This document shows positions 18,247-27,098 of a DNA stretch of 64,000 bases, piece after piece (positions within the stretch are counted from its first letter, which is position 1; every line of letters begins with the position of its first letter). The DNA is from Acidovorax soli. GTDB taxonomy: Bacteria > Pseudomonadota > Gammaproteobacteria > Burkholderiales > Burkholderiaceae_C. The stretch is taken from positions 62,001-126,000 of the forward strand of contig NZ_FNQJ01000006.1 of the NCBI RefSeq assembly GCF_900107605.1, given 5' to 3'. The position numbers and the translations under genes were made by a program. The notes under the pieces were generated by a model that was not told where the DNA came from, did no database searches, and saw nothing but the letters and a program-made list of their open reading frames with translations.

Positions 18247-19431
18247 TCAGTTCGCTGCGGCGGTGCGGGGGGCTTGGGCGGCGGCAGCGGCTTGCTGGCC
18301 GCCCGTGCGGGTGTCGATTTCAGCATGCATCGACAGGCCCACCTTCAGCGGGTTGGCCTGCAGCTGGGCTGGATCGAGCTTCACGCGCACCGGCAGGCGC
18401 TGCACCACCTTGATCCAGTTGCCCGTGGCGTTCTGCGCCGGAATGGCCGAGAAGGCCGAGCCAGAGCCGCCCGAGAAGCCTTCGACCACGCCCTGGTAGG
18501 TCACGCCCTTGCCGTAGATGTCGGCGTGCAGCGTGACGCTCTGGCCCACGCGCACTTTTTCCAGCTGCACTTCCTTGAAGTTGGCATCGACGTAGATCTC
18601 ATCCACGGGCACCACCGCCATCAGCGGCATGCCGGGCTGCACGCGCTGGCCCAGCTGCACCATGCGCTTGGCCACCACGCCGCCGAGCGGCGCGCGGATC
18701 ACGGTGCGCGCCAGATCGACCTTGGCCTGGTCCAGGCGCGCGCGGGCCGCAAGCACTTCGGGGTTGGTGTCCACGGTGCTCTGGCTGATCAGGGCGGCAT
18801 TGGCCTCCTTGGCGGCCACGGCCGAGCGCTGGTTGGCCGTGACCTGCGCGGCGGCGGCCTTGGCGGCGGCCAGCTGCGCGGTGGCGGCGTCAAAGCCATT
18901 CTTGGCGCGCGTCAGCTCGTCACCCGAGACCGAGCCCGAGGCCACCAGCGCCTGGCGGCGCTGCAGATCGACCTTGGCGCGCTCGAAGTCGGCCTGCGCG
19001 GCCGCCAGCTGGGCGCTGGCGCGCTGGGCATCGGCCTCGCGGGCGCTGATCTGCGCGCTGAGGTTGGTGTCGTTGGCCATGAGGCTCTTCACGCGGCGCG
19101 TGGCGCGGTCGAGTTCCGCCGTGGCCTGGGCCACGGCCAGCTGGGCGTCGGTGGGGTCGATGACCAGCAGCACATCGCCTTGCTTCACCGCGTCGGTGTC
19201 GCTCACCTTCACCTCCATCACCGTGCCGCCCACGGCGGGCGTGATTTGCGCCACTTCAGCGGCGGCATAGGCGTTGTCGGTGGAGACGAAATGCGAGGCG
19301 TGCAGCTTCCAGTAGGCGGTGGAGCCCACGGCGGCCAGCGCCACCACGCCGCCCAGCATGGCCAGACGGGTATTGCGGCGCTTTTTGACGATGGCGTCGG
19401 CGGCGGTGGAGCTGGTGGTGTTGTCAGACAT
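18247..19431 (-). CDS. EmrA-type membrane fusion protein (HlyD family)
   Basis: A 394-residue periplasmic adaptor. One N-terminal membrane helix (about residues 24-44) is followed by the barrel-lipoyl segment VSTDNAYAAAEVAQITPAVG and VKQGDVLLVIDPTDAQLAVA, then a long alpha-helical hairpin rich in Ala, Gln and Arg (about 85-215), and the returning lipoyl half with VIRAPLGGVVAKRMVQLGQR. These match EmrA. It links the EmrB-like pump to the outer membrane factor of the same operon. The tail is Ala/Gln-rich and probably disordered. Confidence 0.9.
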   Translation of the reverse strand: MSDNTTSSTAADAIVKKRRNTRLAMLGGVVALAAVGSTAYWKLHASHFVSTDNAYAAAEVAQITPAVGGTVMEVKVSDTDAVKQGDVLLVIDPTDAQLAVAQATAELDRATRRVKSLMANDTNLSAQISAREADAQRASAQLAAAQADFERAKVDLQRRQALVASGSVSGDELTRAKNGFDAATAQLAAAKAAAAQVTANQRSAVAAKEANAALISQSTVDTNPEVLAARARLDQAKVDLARTVIRAPLGGVVAKRMVQLGQRVQPGMPLMAVVPVDEIYVDANFKEVQLEKVRVGQSVTLHADIYGKGVTYQGVVEGFSGGSGSAFSAIPAQNATGNWIKVVQRLPVRVKLDPAQLQANPLKVGLSMHAEIDTRTGGQQAAAAAQAPRTAAAN

Positions 19432-19472
19432 GGGAATTCCTTGTGCGTTGTACTTGTGTGGATGGGGGGGGC

Positions 19473-20954
19473 TTACTTGGCGGCGCTGGCCAGCGTGCGG
19501 GCCGGGGCGGCTTGGTAGCCACCACCCAGGGCACGCTGCAGGCCGATGTCGAGCGTGAGCGAGGCCGAGCGCAGGTTGGTCTGGGCGCTCAGGGCGCTCA
19601 GCAGGCCGTCTTCGGCCGTCAGCACTTCCAGGTAGGTCGCCAGCCCGCCTTCGTAGCGGTTGCTGGCCACGCGGTGCGCCTCGGTAGCGGCGTCCACGGC
19701 CTCTTGCGCCTTGATGAGGCGCTGGCCCAGGGCCTTCTGGCTGACCGCGTTGTCGGCCACGTCCTGCAGCGCGCGTGCCACGGTGGCGTTGTACTGCGCC
19801 ACGGCTTCGGCATAACCGGCGTGCGCGCCGCGCAGCTCGCCCTGCAGGCGGCCGCCGCTGAAGATCGGCAGCGAAATCGCCGGGCCGAAGCTGGCAATGC
19901 CCGAGCCGCCCTTGGCCAGCATGTCCAGCCCCAGCGACTGCACGCCGATCAGCGCCGACAGGTTCACGTTGGGGTAGAACTCGGCCTTCTTCTGGTCGAT
20001 GCGGCGGGCCTGGGCCTCGGCCCGCAGGCGCGTGGCCACCACGTCGGGGCGGCGGCCCAGCAGGTCGGCCGACAGCTCGGCGGGCAGGCCAAAAGCGCGG
20101 TTCAGCACCAGGGTGGGCCGCTGCAGCGCCAGGCCCCGGTCGGGGCCCGCGCCCAGCAGGGCGGCCAGGCGGTTGCGCTGCAGCGCGATCTGCTCGTCAA
20201 TGGCCAGCAGCTCGCCTTCGGTCACGGCGCGGCGGGCGTCGGCATTGCGCAGGCCACCGCGCGTTTCCAGGCCGTTGTCAAAGCGCTGGGCAAACAGGCT
20301 GGCGGTCTTGCGGCGAATCTCCACCGCGCGGGCGGCGGTGTCACGGTTGGCATACAGGCGGCTCAGTTCGGCGTAATTGGCGGCCACGCCCGTAGCCAGC
20401 CACAGGCGCGCCTGCGCCAGCTCGGCGCGGCTGGCCTCGACGTCCGACGTGGCGGCGGCCAGCGCGGCGCGGTTCTTGCCCCAGAAATCGAGCTCCCAGC
20501 GCACATCCAGCGTGGCGCGGCCGTAGTCGTTCAGGCCCTCGGTGGCGGGCGAGCGGGGGATCAGGTGGTTGTAGCTGAGTTTGTCGCCGGTGACGGACGC
20601 ATTGGCGCTGACCTGCGGTTGGTTGGCAGAACCCGTGATCTGCATCACGGCGTCCGCCCGTTGCAGCCGCGCCGCGGCGGCAGCCAGGTCGGGCGCGTCG
20701 GCCAGCGCCTCGTCGATCAGCGCGTTGAGCTGGGCGTCGCCGTAGGCTGACCACCATTGCTCGGCGGGCCATAGGGCGCTGGGCGCCTGCAGGGAGGCGG
20801 TGGACTGGAAAGTGTCGGCCGATTGGGGCTGGGGCGTGGCGCCCAGGTCGGGCAACTGGGCACATCCGGCCAGAAACAGGGCGGCGCCCAGGGCCGTGAG
20901 GGGCGAGACCAGCCGGCGCAAGGTGGGCGCGGGCTGCGTGCTGTGGTGAAGCAT
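19473..20954 (-). CDS. Outer membrane efflux lipoprotein, NodT family (OprM/TolC type)
   Basis: A 493-residue outer membrane factor. The signal peptide ends in the lipobox LAGC (residues about 28-31), so it is a lipoprotein. Two OEP repeats follow, with the NodT-typical WWSAYGDAQLNALIDEALAD, WELDFWGKNRAALAAA and GLDMLAKGGSGIASFGPAIS segments. It forms the trimeric exit duct for the EmrAB-like pump. It is the first gene of the operon and diverges from tetR over a 99 bp region holding two operator-like dyads. Confidence 0.9.
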   Translation of the reverse strand: MLHHSTQPAPTLRRLVSPLTALGAALFLAGCAQLPDLGATPQPQSADTFQSTASLQAPSALWPAEQWWSAYGDAQLNALIDEALADAPDLAAAAARLQRADAVMQITGSANQPQVSANASVTGDKLSYNHLIPRSPATEGLNDYGRATLDVRWELDFWGKNRAALAAATSDVEASRAELAQARLWLATGVAANYAELSRLYANRDTAARAVEIRRKTASLFAQRFDNGLETRGGLRNADARRAVTEGELLAIDEQIALQRNRLAALLGAGPDRGLALQRPTLVLNRAFGLPAELSADLLGRRPDVVATRLRAEAQARRIDQKKAEFYPNVNLSALIGVQSLGLDMLAKGGSGIASFGPAISLPIFSGGRLQGELRGAHAGYAEAVAQYNATVARALQDVADNAVSQKALGQRLIKAQEAVDAATEAHRVASNRYEGGLATYLEVLTAEDGLLSALSAQTNLRSASLTLDIGLQRALGGGYQAAPARTLASAAK

Positions 20955-20971
20955 TCATACTCCATTAAATG

Positions 20972-20983
20972 AACTGATCGGTT
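20972..20983. promoter_or_regulatory. TetR operator candidate, efflux-proximal
   Basis: AACTGATCGGTT is a near-palindrome (one mismatched pair) just upstream of the outer membrane factor gene. It shares the CTGA...GGTT pattern with the perfect dyad at 21021. Its role as a TetR site is inferred from the divergent arrangement. Confidence 0.5.
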
Positions 20984-21020
20984 TAGTTTAGCTTTGGTTT
21001 TTGGTGAAATCAAGATAAAC

Positions 21021-21036
21021 TGAACCCATTGGTTCA
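21021..21036. promoter_or_regulatory. TetR operator candidate, tetR-proximal
   Basis: TGAACC-CATT-GGTTCA is a perfect 6 bp inverted repeat lying 17 bases before the tetR ATG. Overlap with the tetR promoter region would give autoregulation. Confidence 0.6.
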
Positions 21037-21053
21037 AAAATAAAGAGGTTGAC

Positions 21054-21692
21054 ATGCGCGCCAAAACCGAGACAAGACGGCAGGCCATCCTGGAGACCGC
21101 CGCCGAGGTTTTTCAGGAAACGGGGTTCGAGCGGGCCACGATGTCGGCCATCTGCGAGCGCCTGGGTTATTCCAAGGCCACGCTGTACAACTACTTCGCG
21201 TCGAAGGAAGAGCTGTTTTTGGCCGTGGTGTTCGGTGCCACCGAGGCCGAGTTCCAGGCCACCCTCGCCGCCCTGGATGCCACCGTGGGGGACATGACCG
21301 AGGCGCTGCAAAAGTTCGGCCAGGGCCTGCTCACGCTGCTGTATTCGCCCCAGGTGCAGGCGGTGCGCCGCCTCATCGTTGCCGAGGCCGGGCGCTCGGA
21401 GCTGGGACGCCAGTGCTACGAACTCGGTCCCGTGCGCAGCGAGGCGGTGACGGCAGCGTTTTTGCAGCAGGCCATGGACGCGGGCCAGTTGCGCCAGGCC
21501 GATGCCCGCATTGCCGCCCTGCACCTGCGGGGGCTGCTGGAGGCCGAATGGCTGGACCGCTTTCTGTTCCAGACCCTGGAGCCGATGTCAGCCGAAGAAA
21601 TCGGCGCCACCGTGCAGCGCGCGGTGGCTGCGTTCATGGCGGCCTATGGGCCCGTGGCAAGGCCCGCGTGCGCGCAGCAATCCCAGTTCTGA
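21054..21692 (+). CDS. TetR-family repressor of the adjacent efflux operon
   Basis: A 212-residue regulator. Residues 10-55 are the TetR helix-turn-helix (ILETAAEVFQETGFERATMS, then ERLGYSKATLYNYFASKEEL). The remaining helical domain resembles the AcrR C-terminal class (LLTLLYSPQVQAVRRLIVAE, ELGRQCYELGP). It is divergent from the NodT-EmrAB-Usp operon with operator-like dyads between, so it probably represses that operon until a pump substrate binds. AGAGG before the ATG is the ribosome binding site. Confidence 0.88.
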   Translation: MRAKTETRRQAILETAAEVFQETGFERATMSAICERLGYSKATLYNYFASKEELFLAVVFGATEAEFQATLAALDATVGDMTEALQKFGQGLLTLLYSPQVQAVRRLIVAEAGRSELGRQCYELGPVRSEAVTAAFLQQAMDAGQLRQADARIAALHLRGLLEAEWLDRFLFQTLEPMSAEEIGATVQRAVAAFMAAYGPVARPACAQQSQF

Positions 21693-21705
21693 TCGCCATA
21701 TTTGC

Positions 21706-21760
21706 AATGCTATTGATAGCATAAAACGATTTTCCAGTAAGCGCCTGCTGGTGTTTCTGG
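21706..21760 (+). repeat. Dispersed repeat family 1, degenerate copy after tetR
   Basis: Contains AATGCTATTGATAGC, then an AT-rich middle and AGTAAGCGCCTGCTGG, following the same order of blocks (GCTAT, AGC, AAGCGC) as the clear copies at 37537 and 60514. It lies between tetR and the convergent J-domain-like gene. Its pairing is imperfect, so terminator function is doubtful. Confidence 0.5.
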
Positions 21761-21821
21761 TGATGGTGGCGGTTTGTCGGCACGCCCGGGCCGCTATCGG
21801 GACAGCGCCTGAAGGGCGGCG

Positions 21822-22976
21822 TCAGAACCACTCGCCCATGTCGTCCTGCTGCGCCTTTTGCTGTTGGCGCTCGGCCTTGATCCAGCCCTTGAGCGTGGCC
21901 GGGTCGGCGCGCAAGGCGTTCAGCGCCTTGCGCAGCTGCAGGTTCTCGTACTCGACGATCTGCAGGTGCGCACGCAGCTCGCGCAAGAGGCCCGCGGGCT
22001 TGAGGTTTTGGTAGGGGTCGAGCCCGAACGCCATCAGGAAATGGTCTTGCACGTCCCGCACCTCCTGCTGCAGTTCCTTCAACTGCTCGGCCAGCACGCG
22101 GTTGTAGTGTTGCAGGCGCTGCTCGCTCAGGCCTGCGATGTGCTCGGAGTCGATCTGCTCGATTTCCAGCTGCAGTTGCAGCAGGTCGAGCAGCTTGTTG
22201 TCCTGATAGGCCTGGTTCACGCGCTGCATCAGCACCGTCTTGCGCTCGCGCTCGGCGGGGTCGGTTTCGCGGTCGGGGTGCAGGTGGCTGGCGAGCTTGC
22301 GGTAGATCTCGCGCACCGACTGCGTGGCTTGCGCCGCCTCTTCCTGGGCCTTGAGCTCGCGGGCGCTGGGCTTGCGCGGCCGCGCGGCGCGGCGGGCCTC
22401 GCGCTGCTGCCCGGCCTGTTCATGCCGTTCCTGCTGGGCCTGCAACTGCTCTTGCAGGCGGCGCAGGAAGTCCTCGGGAGATTCCATGTCGGCATCCTGC
22501 AGGTCCACGTCCACGCCGAAAACCTGCCGCGCCATGGCCTGCGCCATCTCCTTGGCAACGTCGTTGCCCGCGGCCTCTTCTGCGTCGTAGTCGCTGCCGC
22601 TGTGGCGGTTGTAGATCTCCTTGAGGCTGGTGCGCATGGCCTCGTCGGGGAGGGTGTCGATCAGCACGGCGAGCCGGTCGGTGATGGCCTCGCCGAGGGT
22701 GCGGCGCTCGGCCTTGGTGAGCTTCGTGTTGTCGCTGGCCGCGTCCAGGTACTGCACCAGCTCGACCATCAGCTCCTGGTGCATCTTTTGCAGCGGCACG
22801 GCCTCGCGCGCATGGCGCTCGCGGTAGGCGGCGATGGCCTGCTGCCAGTCGTCAAGCAACGCACGCTGCTGGGCGATGCGCTCGATGTGGCGGTTGAACT
22901 TCTTTTGCTGTGCGCTCAGCGGCGCACCGGGGTGCGCCGCTGGGATGTGGACGGGAGCGTGGTGTTGGGTGGCCAT
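21822..22976 (-). CDS. J-domain-like protein (divergent DnaJ-type)
   Basis: A 384-residue soluble protein with long charged helices. The segment REIYRKLASHLHPDRETDPA at about residues 240-260 contains HPD in the context of a J-domain helix II/III junction, the signature needed to stimulate Hsp70 ATPase. The N-terminal half (Gln/Arg-rich) and the C-terminal 120 residues look like coiled coil. No zinc-finger region of true DnaJ is present. A TTG at 23024 would extend the frame over the cysK stop; the ATG at 22974-22976 is preferred, though the ribosome binding site is weak. Partner and role are unknown. Confidence 0.68.
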   Translation of the reverse strand: MATQHHAPVHIPAAHPGAPLSAQQKKFNRHIERIAQQRALLDDWQQAIAAYRERHAREAVPLQKMHQELMVELVQYLDAASDNTKLTKAERRTLGEAITDRLAVLIDTLPDEAMRTSLKEIYNRHSGSDYDAEEAAGNDVAKEMAQAMARQVFGVDVDLQDADMESPEDFLRRLQEQLQAQQERHEQAGQQREARRAARPRKPSARELKAQEEAAQATQSVREIYRKLASHLHPDRETDPAERERKTVLMQRVNQAYQDNKLLDLLQLQLEIEQIDSEHIAGLSEQRLQHYNRVLAEQLKELQQEVRDVQDHFLMAFGLDPYQNLKPAGLLRELRAHLQIVEYENLQLRKALNALRADPATLKGWIKAERQQQKAQQDDMGEWF

Positions 22977-23020
22977 GGTGGGGCGAGATTGTGCCTTGCT
23001 GCGCCCCCCGGCGTGGGTCG

Positions 23021-23941
23021 TCAAGCCGTGGGCAAAAAGCCTTCGACCGACAGGTAGCGCTCACCCGTGTCGTAGTTGAAGCCCAGCACGCGGCTGCCGG
23101 CGGGCAGTTCGGGCAGCTTTTGCGCAATGGCCGCCAGCGTGGCGCCGCTGGAGATGCCCACCAGCATGCCTTCCTCGCGCGCGCTGCGGCGCGCGTATTC
23201 ACGCGCCGGTTCGGCATCGACCTGGATCACGCCGTCGAGCACGCTGGTGTCCAGGTTCTTGGGGATGAAGCCCGCGCCAATGCCCTGGATGGGATGGGGC
23301 GCAGGAGCTCCGCCGCTGATGACGGGCGATAGCGTGGGCTCCACCGCGAACACCTTGAGCTGGGGAAACTTGGCTTTCAGCACGCGCGCCACGCCGGTGA
23401 GGTGGCCACCCGTTCCCACACCGGTGATGAGCGCATCGAGTCCGTCGGGGAAGTCGGCCAAAATTTCCTGCGCCGTGGTGCGCGCATGCACTTCGATGTT
23501 GGCCGGGTTCTCGAACTGCTGCGGAATCCATGAGTTGGGCGTCTGGGCCTGCAGCTCCTGCGCGCGGGCGATCGAGCCCTTCATGCCCTTTTCGCGCGGC
23601 GTCAGGTCAAAGCTGGCGCCGTAGGCCAGCATCAGGCGGCGGCGTTCGATGCTCATGCTGTCGGGCATCACGAGGATGAGCTTGTAGCCCTTGACGGCCG
23701 CCACCATGGCCAGGCCCACGCCGGTGTTGCCGCTGGTGGGCTCGATGATGGTGCCGCCGGGCTTCAGCGCACCGGATTTTTCGGCGTCTTCCACCATGGC
23801 CAGCGCAATGCGGTCCTTGATGGAGCCGCCGGGGTTGCTGCGCTCGGACTTGATCCACACGTTGGCACCCGAACCAAACAGGCGATTGATGCGCACATGC
23901 GGGGTGTTGCCGATGGCTTGCAGAATGTTGTCGGTTTTCAT
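23021..23941 (-). CDS. cysK: Cysteine synthase A (O-acetylserine sulfhydrylase)
   Basis: A 306-residue PLP enzyme that makes L-cysteine from O-acetylserine and sulfide. The PLP Lys is K42 in [19 protein letters not shown] and [10 protein letters not shown] bind the cofactor and phosphate; [11 protein letters not shown] is typical of CysK rather than CysM. The start is set at the ATG at 23939-23941 after an AGGAG site; an upstream in-frame ATG gives a non-homologous extension. It diverges from rnpB. The C terminus is shorter than that of some CysK proteins but ends in the expected YLSVEGFLP. Confidence 0.92.
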   Translation of the reverse strand: MKTDNILQAIGNTPHVRINRLFGSGANVWIKSERSNPGGSIKDRIALAMVEDAEKSGALKPGGTIIEPTSGNTGVGLAMVAAVKGYKLILVMPDSMSIERRRLMLAYGASFDLTPREKGMKGSIARAQELQAQTPNSWIPQQFENPANIEVHARTTAQEILADFPDGLDALITGVGTGGHLTGVARVLKAKFPQLKVFAVEPTLSPVISGGAPAPHPIQGIGAGFIPKNLDTSVLDGVIQVDAEPAREYARRSAREEGMLVGISSGATLAAIAQKLPELPAGSRVLGFNYDTGERYLSVEGFLPTA

Positions 23942-24029
23942 GGGAAGTCTCCTGGGAAAAGAGGGGTTGCCCACGCATTCTGGCCCAGTTCATCGTGGGT
24001 GTGCAGCATATGGATATGCCGATCGGGGC

Positions 24030-24035
24030 GATAAT
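24030..24035 (+). promoter_or_regulatory. -10 element of the RNase P RNA promoter
   Basis: GATAAT ends seven bases before the predicted 5' end of RNase P RNA at 24043, giving an internal guide to promoter geometry in this genome. A clear -35 could not be picked by eye. Confidence 0.65.
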
Positions 24036-24042
24036 CACTCCT

Positions 24043-24494
24043 GTGAAGCGCGCCAGACCGCCGCTGGTGCAATCTGGGAAACCAGGCACTGGAGGAACGT
24101 CCGGACTGCACAGGACAGCGTAGCAGCTAACGGCTGCCCACCGTGAGGTGAGGATCAGAGCAACAGAGACGAGTCCGGGTGGAAACTACCTGCCACGGAG
24201 TGTTCTGTGAGGCGCCAGCGCAAGCTGGCGAGAGGACAGCGAGAGCTGTCCGAACCCGGCGAAAGCCGGGTCCGAACAGCCACCCCGAGCGGGCAAGCCC
24301 GCTCGGGGTGAAACGGGCAATCTCTACGCGCAGCAATACCAAGTAGGCCAGCGTTGATGTGGTTCCGCAGAGCTGGCGGGTAGGTAGCATCGAGCCGTGG
24401 TGGCGACACCCGGCCCAGAGTAATGGCGGTCACGCTGCGGGTCTTCGCAAGAGGGCCGGCAGTGCACAGAATCCGGCTTATCGGCGCGCTTCAC
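24043..24494 (+). ncRNA. rnpB: RNase P RNA (type A)
   Basis: The catalytic RNA that matures tRNA 5' ends. The first bases GTGAAGCGCGCC pair with GGCGCGCTTCAC at the end (stem P1). The universal P4 elements are present as GAGGAACGTCCGGAC near 24092 and ACAGAATCCGGCTTA near 24467, and AGAGCAACAGAGAC near 24157 is the conserved core. The interior carries consecutive perfect hairpins with GCAA, GAGA and GAAA tetraloops and a 13 bp stem with a CAAG loop. At about 450 bases it is longer than E. coli M1 RNA (377). No protein gene overlaps it. Confidence 0.93.
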
Positions 24495-24502
24495 ACATTG
24501 AT

Positions 24503-24553
24503 AAAGATGGCTGCCAGTGCTTGTCAATCAAGCGCTGGCAGCTATTGTTTTTG
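24503..24553 (-). terminator. Family 1 repeat acting as terminator between rnpB and the pseudouridine synthase gene
   Basis: GCTGCCAGTGCTTG (24510-24523) and CAAGCGCTGGCAGC (24529-24542) pair along 14 positions with one G-T wobble and a 5-base loop. The flanks are AT-rich (ATAAAGAT and TATTGTTTTTG), so it could stop transcription from both sides: T-rich after the stem for rnpB, and an A/T-rich tract for the minus-strand gene. Confidence 0.75.
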
Positions 24554-24590
24554 AATCCTTTCCCCGGGCAGCGCGCAGCCGCGCAGTGGG

Positions 24591-25376
24591 TTAGAACCGT
24601 TCCCACGGCTGCAGATAGCGCCACTGCCCCTCGGGCACCTTGGCCAGCGGCACGCGGCCGATGCGGATGCGCTTGAGGGCCACCACCGACAGGCCCACGG
24701 CCTCGCACATCGCCGGGACCTGCCCGGGGCGGATGCCCTTCAGCGCAAAGCGCAGCCGGGTCTCGTTTTGCCAGCTCACCTTGATGGGCGGCAGCGGGCG
24801 GCCGTTGAACGTGAGGCCGTGGCACAGGCGCTGCAGTCCATTGGGGGCGATCTCGCCTTTCACCTCGACGATGCATTCCTGCTCCAGCGATTCGATGTCT
24901 TCCGCCAGCTTGCGCGCGATGCGTTTGTCCTGCGTGTAGACCACCAGGCCGCTGGCCTCGGTGGGCAGCGGCGTGAAGCATTCGAGCTGCCGGAAATGGC
25001 GCTGCAGCACGCGGATGCCCGAGGCGTCTTCGGCCAGGTGCGAGGCAGCACCGAGCAGCGTGGCGGCCTGTGGCGCGCCCTGGCTGCGGCTGGCGTGGGC
25101 GGCTTGCCCGGCCGGAAGTCCCAGGCCAGCCTCGAACCCCGCCGGCTTGTGCAGCAGCAGCGTGACCGGCGTGAGCTCCAGCAGGCTGGCGTCTGGCGCC
25201 ACCGCCACGGCCTGGTCGGGGCGCACGCGGGCACCGGGGGCTTCCACCACCTGGCCGTCCACGCGCACAAAGCCGCCTTCGATGAACTGCTCGGCCGTGC
25301 TGCGCGAGCAGTTCAGTTGGTCGGCCACGCGTTTGGCCAGGCGGATGTGGGTGGGGTCGGGGTTCTTGTCGGTCAT
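24591..25376 (-). CDS. rRNA pseudouridine synthase-like protein (RsuA/RluF superfamily) with altered catalytic motif
   Basis: A 261-residue protein. Residues 10-60 form an S4 RNA-binding domain (RLAKRVADQLNCSRSTAEQF, then IEGGFVRVDGQVV). The catalytic domain has LLLHKPAGFEAG, the block ASGLVVYTQDKRIARKL, YxVEVKG-like ECIVEVKGEI, and the C-terminal LKRIRIGRVPLAKVPEGQWR, all matching the RsuA/RluB/RluF superfamily. However, where GRLDxxTxGL is expected, the sequence reads FTPLPTEASGL, so the catalytic Asp appears replaced by Pro. The protein may be an RNA-binding relic or may use another residue. It is followed by a family 1 repeat terminator. Confidence 0.8.
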   Translation of the reverse strand: MTDKNPDPTHIRLAKRVADQLNCSRSTAEQFIEGGFVRVDGQVVEAPGARVRPDQAVAVAPDASLLELTPVTLLLHKPAGFEAGLGLPAGQAAHASRSQGAPQAATLLGAASHLAEDASGIRVLQRHFRQLECFTPLPTEASGLVVYTQDKRIARKLAEDIESLEQECIVEVKGEIAPNGLQRLCHGLTFNGRPLPPIKVSWQNETRLRFALKGIRPGQVPAMCEAVGLSVVALKRIRIGRVPLAKVPEGQWRYLQPWERF

Positions 25377-25406
25377 TGAATGGGTGGTGTGAGGTGTTTT
25401 TGTCGT

Positions 25407-27098
25407 TCAGTTATTGCCAGGCTGCAGCGAACGGATGCGCTCGACATGCGCCAGCAGCGAGCGCTGGGCCACGGGCCACAGGCGCGGGGGCACGTCGTCG
25501 TAGGCGCGCTGCACCCAGTCCTCCATGCTGCCATCGGGCAGCGCCTGCATGGCGGCCAGCACCTTGGCCTCGCGCGCCAGGCGGTGGGCCTTGAGCCGGG
25601 CAATCGCGCTGCGCGCCCCATGGATCGGTCCGCCCAGCACGTAGCCGTGGGCGGGCAGGATGAATTCCGCGCCGTGTTCGGCGCACACCGCATCCAGCCG
25701 GTCGAGCGAATCGAGGTAGTCGGCCATGTTGCCGTCGGGCGGGTCGATCACGGTGGTGCTGCCGTTCAGGATGTGGTCGCCGCTGAACAGCAGGCCGTCT
25801 TCCTGCAGCAGCAGGCACAGGTGGTTGGCGGCATGGCCGGGGGTGTGGATGACCTGCAGGGTGTGCGTTATTTTTCCCTCTGGCGTTTGTCCGGTCAGCG
25901 CGAGCAGCTCATTGTTTTGTAGCGAACGGTCGGGCGTGAACTGGCTGGCGGCGCGGGCCGTGGGCGCCGATGGCAGGCCCAGGATGGGCGGCCTGGCCTG
26001 GCCCGCCTGCACGCACAGCGCCTGCAGCGGCGCGGCGCCGGGCGAGTGGTCGGCATGCGAATGGGTGCACACGATCATGCGGATATCGCCCCCGGCGGCA
26101 CGCCAGAGCTTGTCCAGGTGCTCGGCATCGGCCGGGCCGGGGTCGATGGCGATGAAGCCCGTGGCCGGGTCGCCCACCAGGTAGCTGTTGGTGCCGGGGC
26201 CGGTCATCACGCCGGGGTTGGGGGCCGTGAGGCGCATCACGTTGCGCAGCAGCGGCACGGGGCGCTCGGCCTGCCAGTCGAGCGGGTGCACGATCTGCCC
26301 GTCGGGGCAGACCAGGGCCAGCTCGCCAAACGGCGCTTCGTCTTCCATGTAGCGCGCTTCCTTGCCCGCCAGGATGCCGGCGCGCGGGCAGCTCACCCAC
26401 AGCGGCTGCTCGTGCGCCACGGCGTCGAGCACCGCCTGGGTGCTGGCGAATTGGGCCAGCCGCTGCAGCGTGCGGATGGTGGGGAAGATCATGAAGAACT
26501 GTCCGGCCTCGTGCCGCGCCAGGGCATCGGCAGGGCGCACCCACACGGGCTCGAACTGCTCGGCCTCGTCGGCCACGGGCTCCTGGCCCTCGGGCATGCG
26601 GGCCACGAGAAACGGCACGTCAAAGCGCCGGGGCAGGTCGCGGTCGCCGGTCCAGTGGGCCAGCAGGTACACGCTGTCGGCCGCCAGGCGCAGGCCGCGT
26701 GCGGCGCACTGCACGGCAAACGGCTGGTGGCGGTCGATGGCGGCGATGTCCTGCGCATCGGCCATCCAACCCTTGCGGGGGCCATCCGCATGGCGCGCCA
26801 GCAGCACCCCCAGCTCTTCAAAGCTCTCGCGGATGGCGGCAATGGCCTGCGTGAGGTGCAGGTCGTCCTGCGCGGGGCGGCGGTCGGCCGCGGCGTGCGA
26901 TTGCGCGTCGAGTGCATCGATGCCACCGCCCGGAAACACATAGGCGCCAGGCGCAAAGCTGGCCGTGCCCGAGCGCCGGGTCATGAGGATTTCGAACCCG
27001 CCGTTGTCCGGTGCATCGCGCAGCAACAGCACGGTGGCGGCAGGGCGGGTGGCAACGGGTTCGCGGTGGGTGTGCAGTTGTTGGGTGGTGCGGGGCAT
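25407..27098 (-). CDS. Fusion of Nudix hydrolase and metallo-beta-lactamase domains
   Basis: A 563-residue protein. Residues about 15-215 are Nudix-like: [13 protein letters not shown], then [14 protein letters not shown] as the Nudix helix (RE..EE.G). Residues about 300-560 are a metallo-beta-lactamase fold of the LACTB2/glyoxalase II kind: [24 protein letters not shown] (HxHxDH), [23 protein letters not shown] and LPAHG. The start is the ATG at 27096-27098; a CATAAT box ends six bases upstream with no Shine-Dalgarno, suggesting leaderless translation. Residues about 391-411 ([12 protein letters not shown]...) are encoded by a family 1 repeat. The substrate is unknown; an acyl-CoA or nucleotide thioester-type substrate would suit such a pairing. 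Confidence 0.85.
   Translation of the reverse strand: MPRTTQQLHTHREPVATRPAATVLLLRDAPDNGGFEILMTRRSGTASFAPGAYVFPGGGIDALDAQSHAAADRRPAQDDLHLTQAIAAIRESFEELGVLLARHADGPRKGWMADAQDIAAIDRHQPFAVQCAARGLRLAADSVYLLAHWTGDRDLPRRFDVPFLVARMPEGQEPVADEAEQFEPVWVRPADALARHEAGQFFMIFPTIRTLQRLAQFASTQAVLDAVAHEQPLWVSCPRAGILAGKEARYMEDEAPFGELALVCPDGQIVHPLDWQAERPVPLLRNVMRLTAPNPGVMTGPGTNSYLVGDPATGFIAIDPGPADAEHLDKLWRAAGGDIRMIVCTHSHADHSPGAAPLQALCVQAGQARPPILGLPSAPTARAASQFTPDRSLQNNELLALTGQTPEGKITHTLQVIHTPGHAANHLCLLLQEDGLLFSGDHILNGSTTVIDPPDGNMADYLDSLDRLDAVCAEHGAEFILPAHGYVLGGPIHGARSAIARLKAHRLAREAKVLAAMQALPDGSMEDWVQRAYDDVPPRLWPVAQRSLLAHVERIRSLQPGNN
25869..25925 (-). repeat. Dispersed repeat family 1, in-frame copy inside the Nudix/MBL gene
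   Basis: Read on the minus strand: TCGCTACAAAACAATGAGCT, then GCTCGCGC, GACAAACGCC and GGGAAAAATAAC. Blocks match the intergenic copy at 37537. The sense reading encodes [20 protein letters not shown] without a stop. It falls in the loop between metal-binding segments of the MBL domain. Confidence 0.7.
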
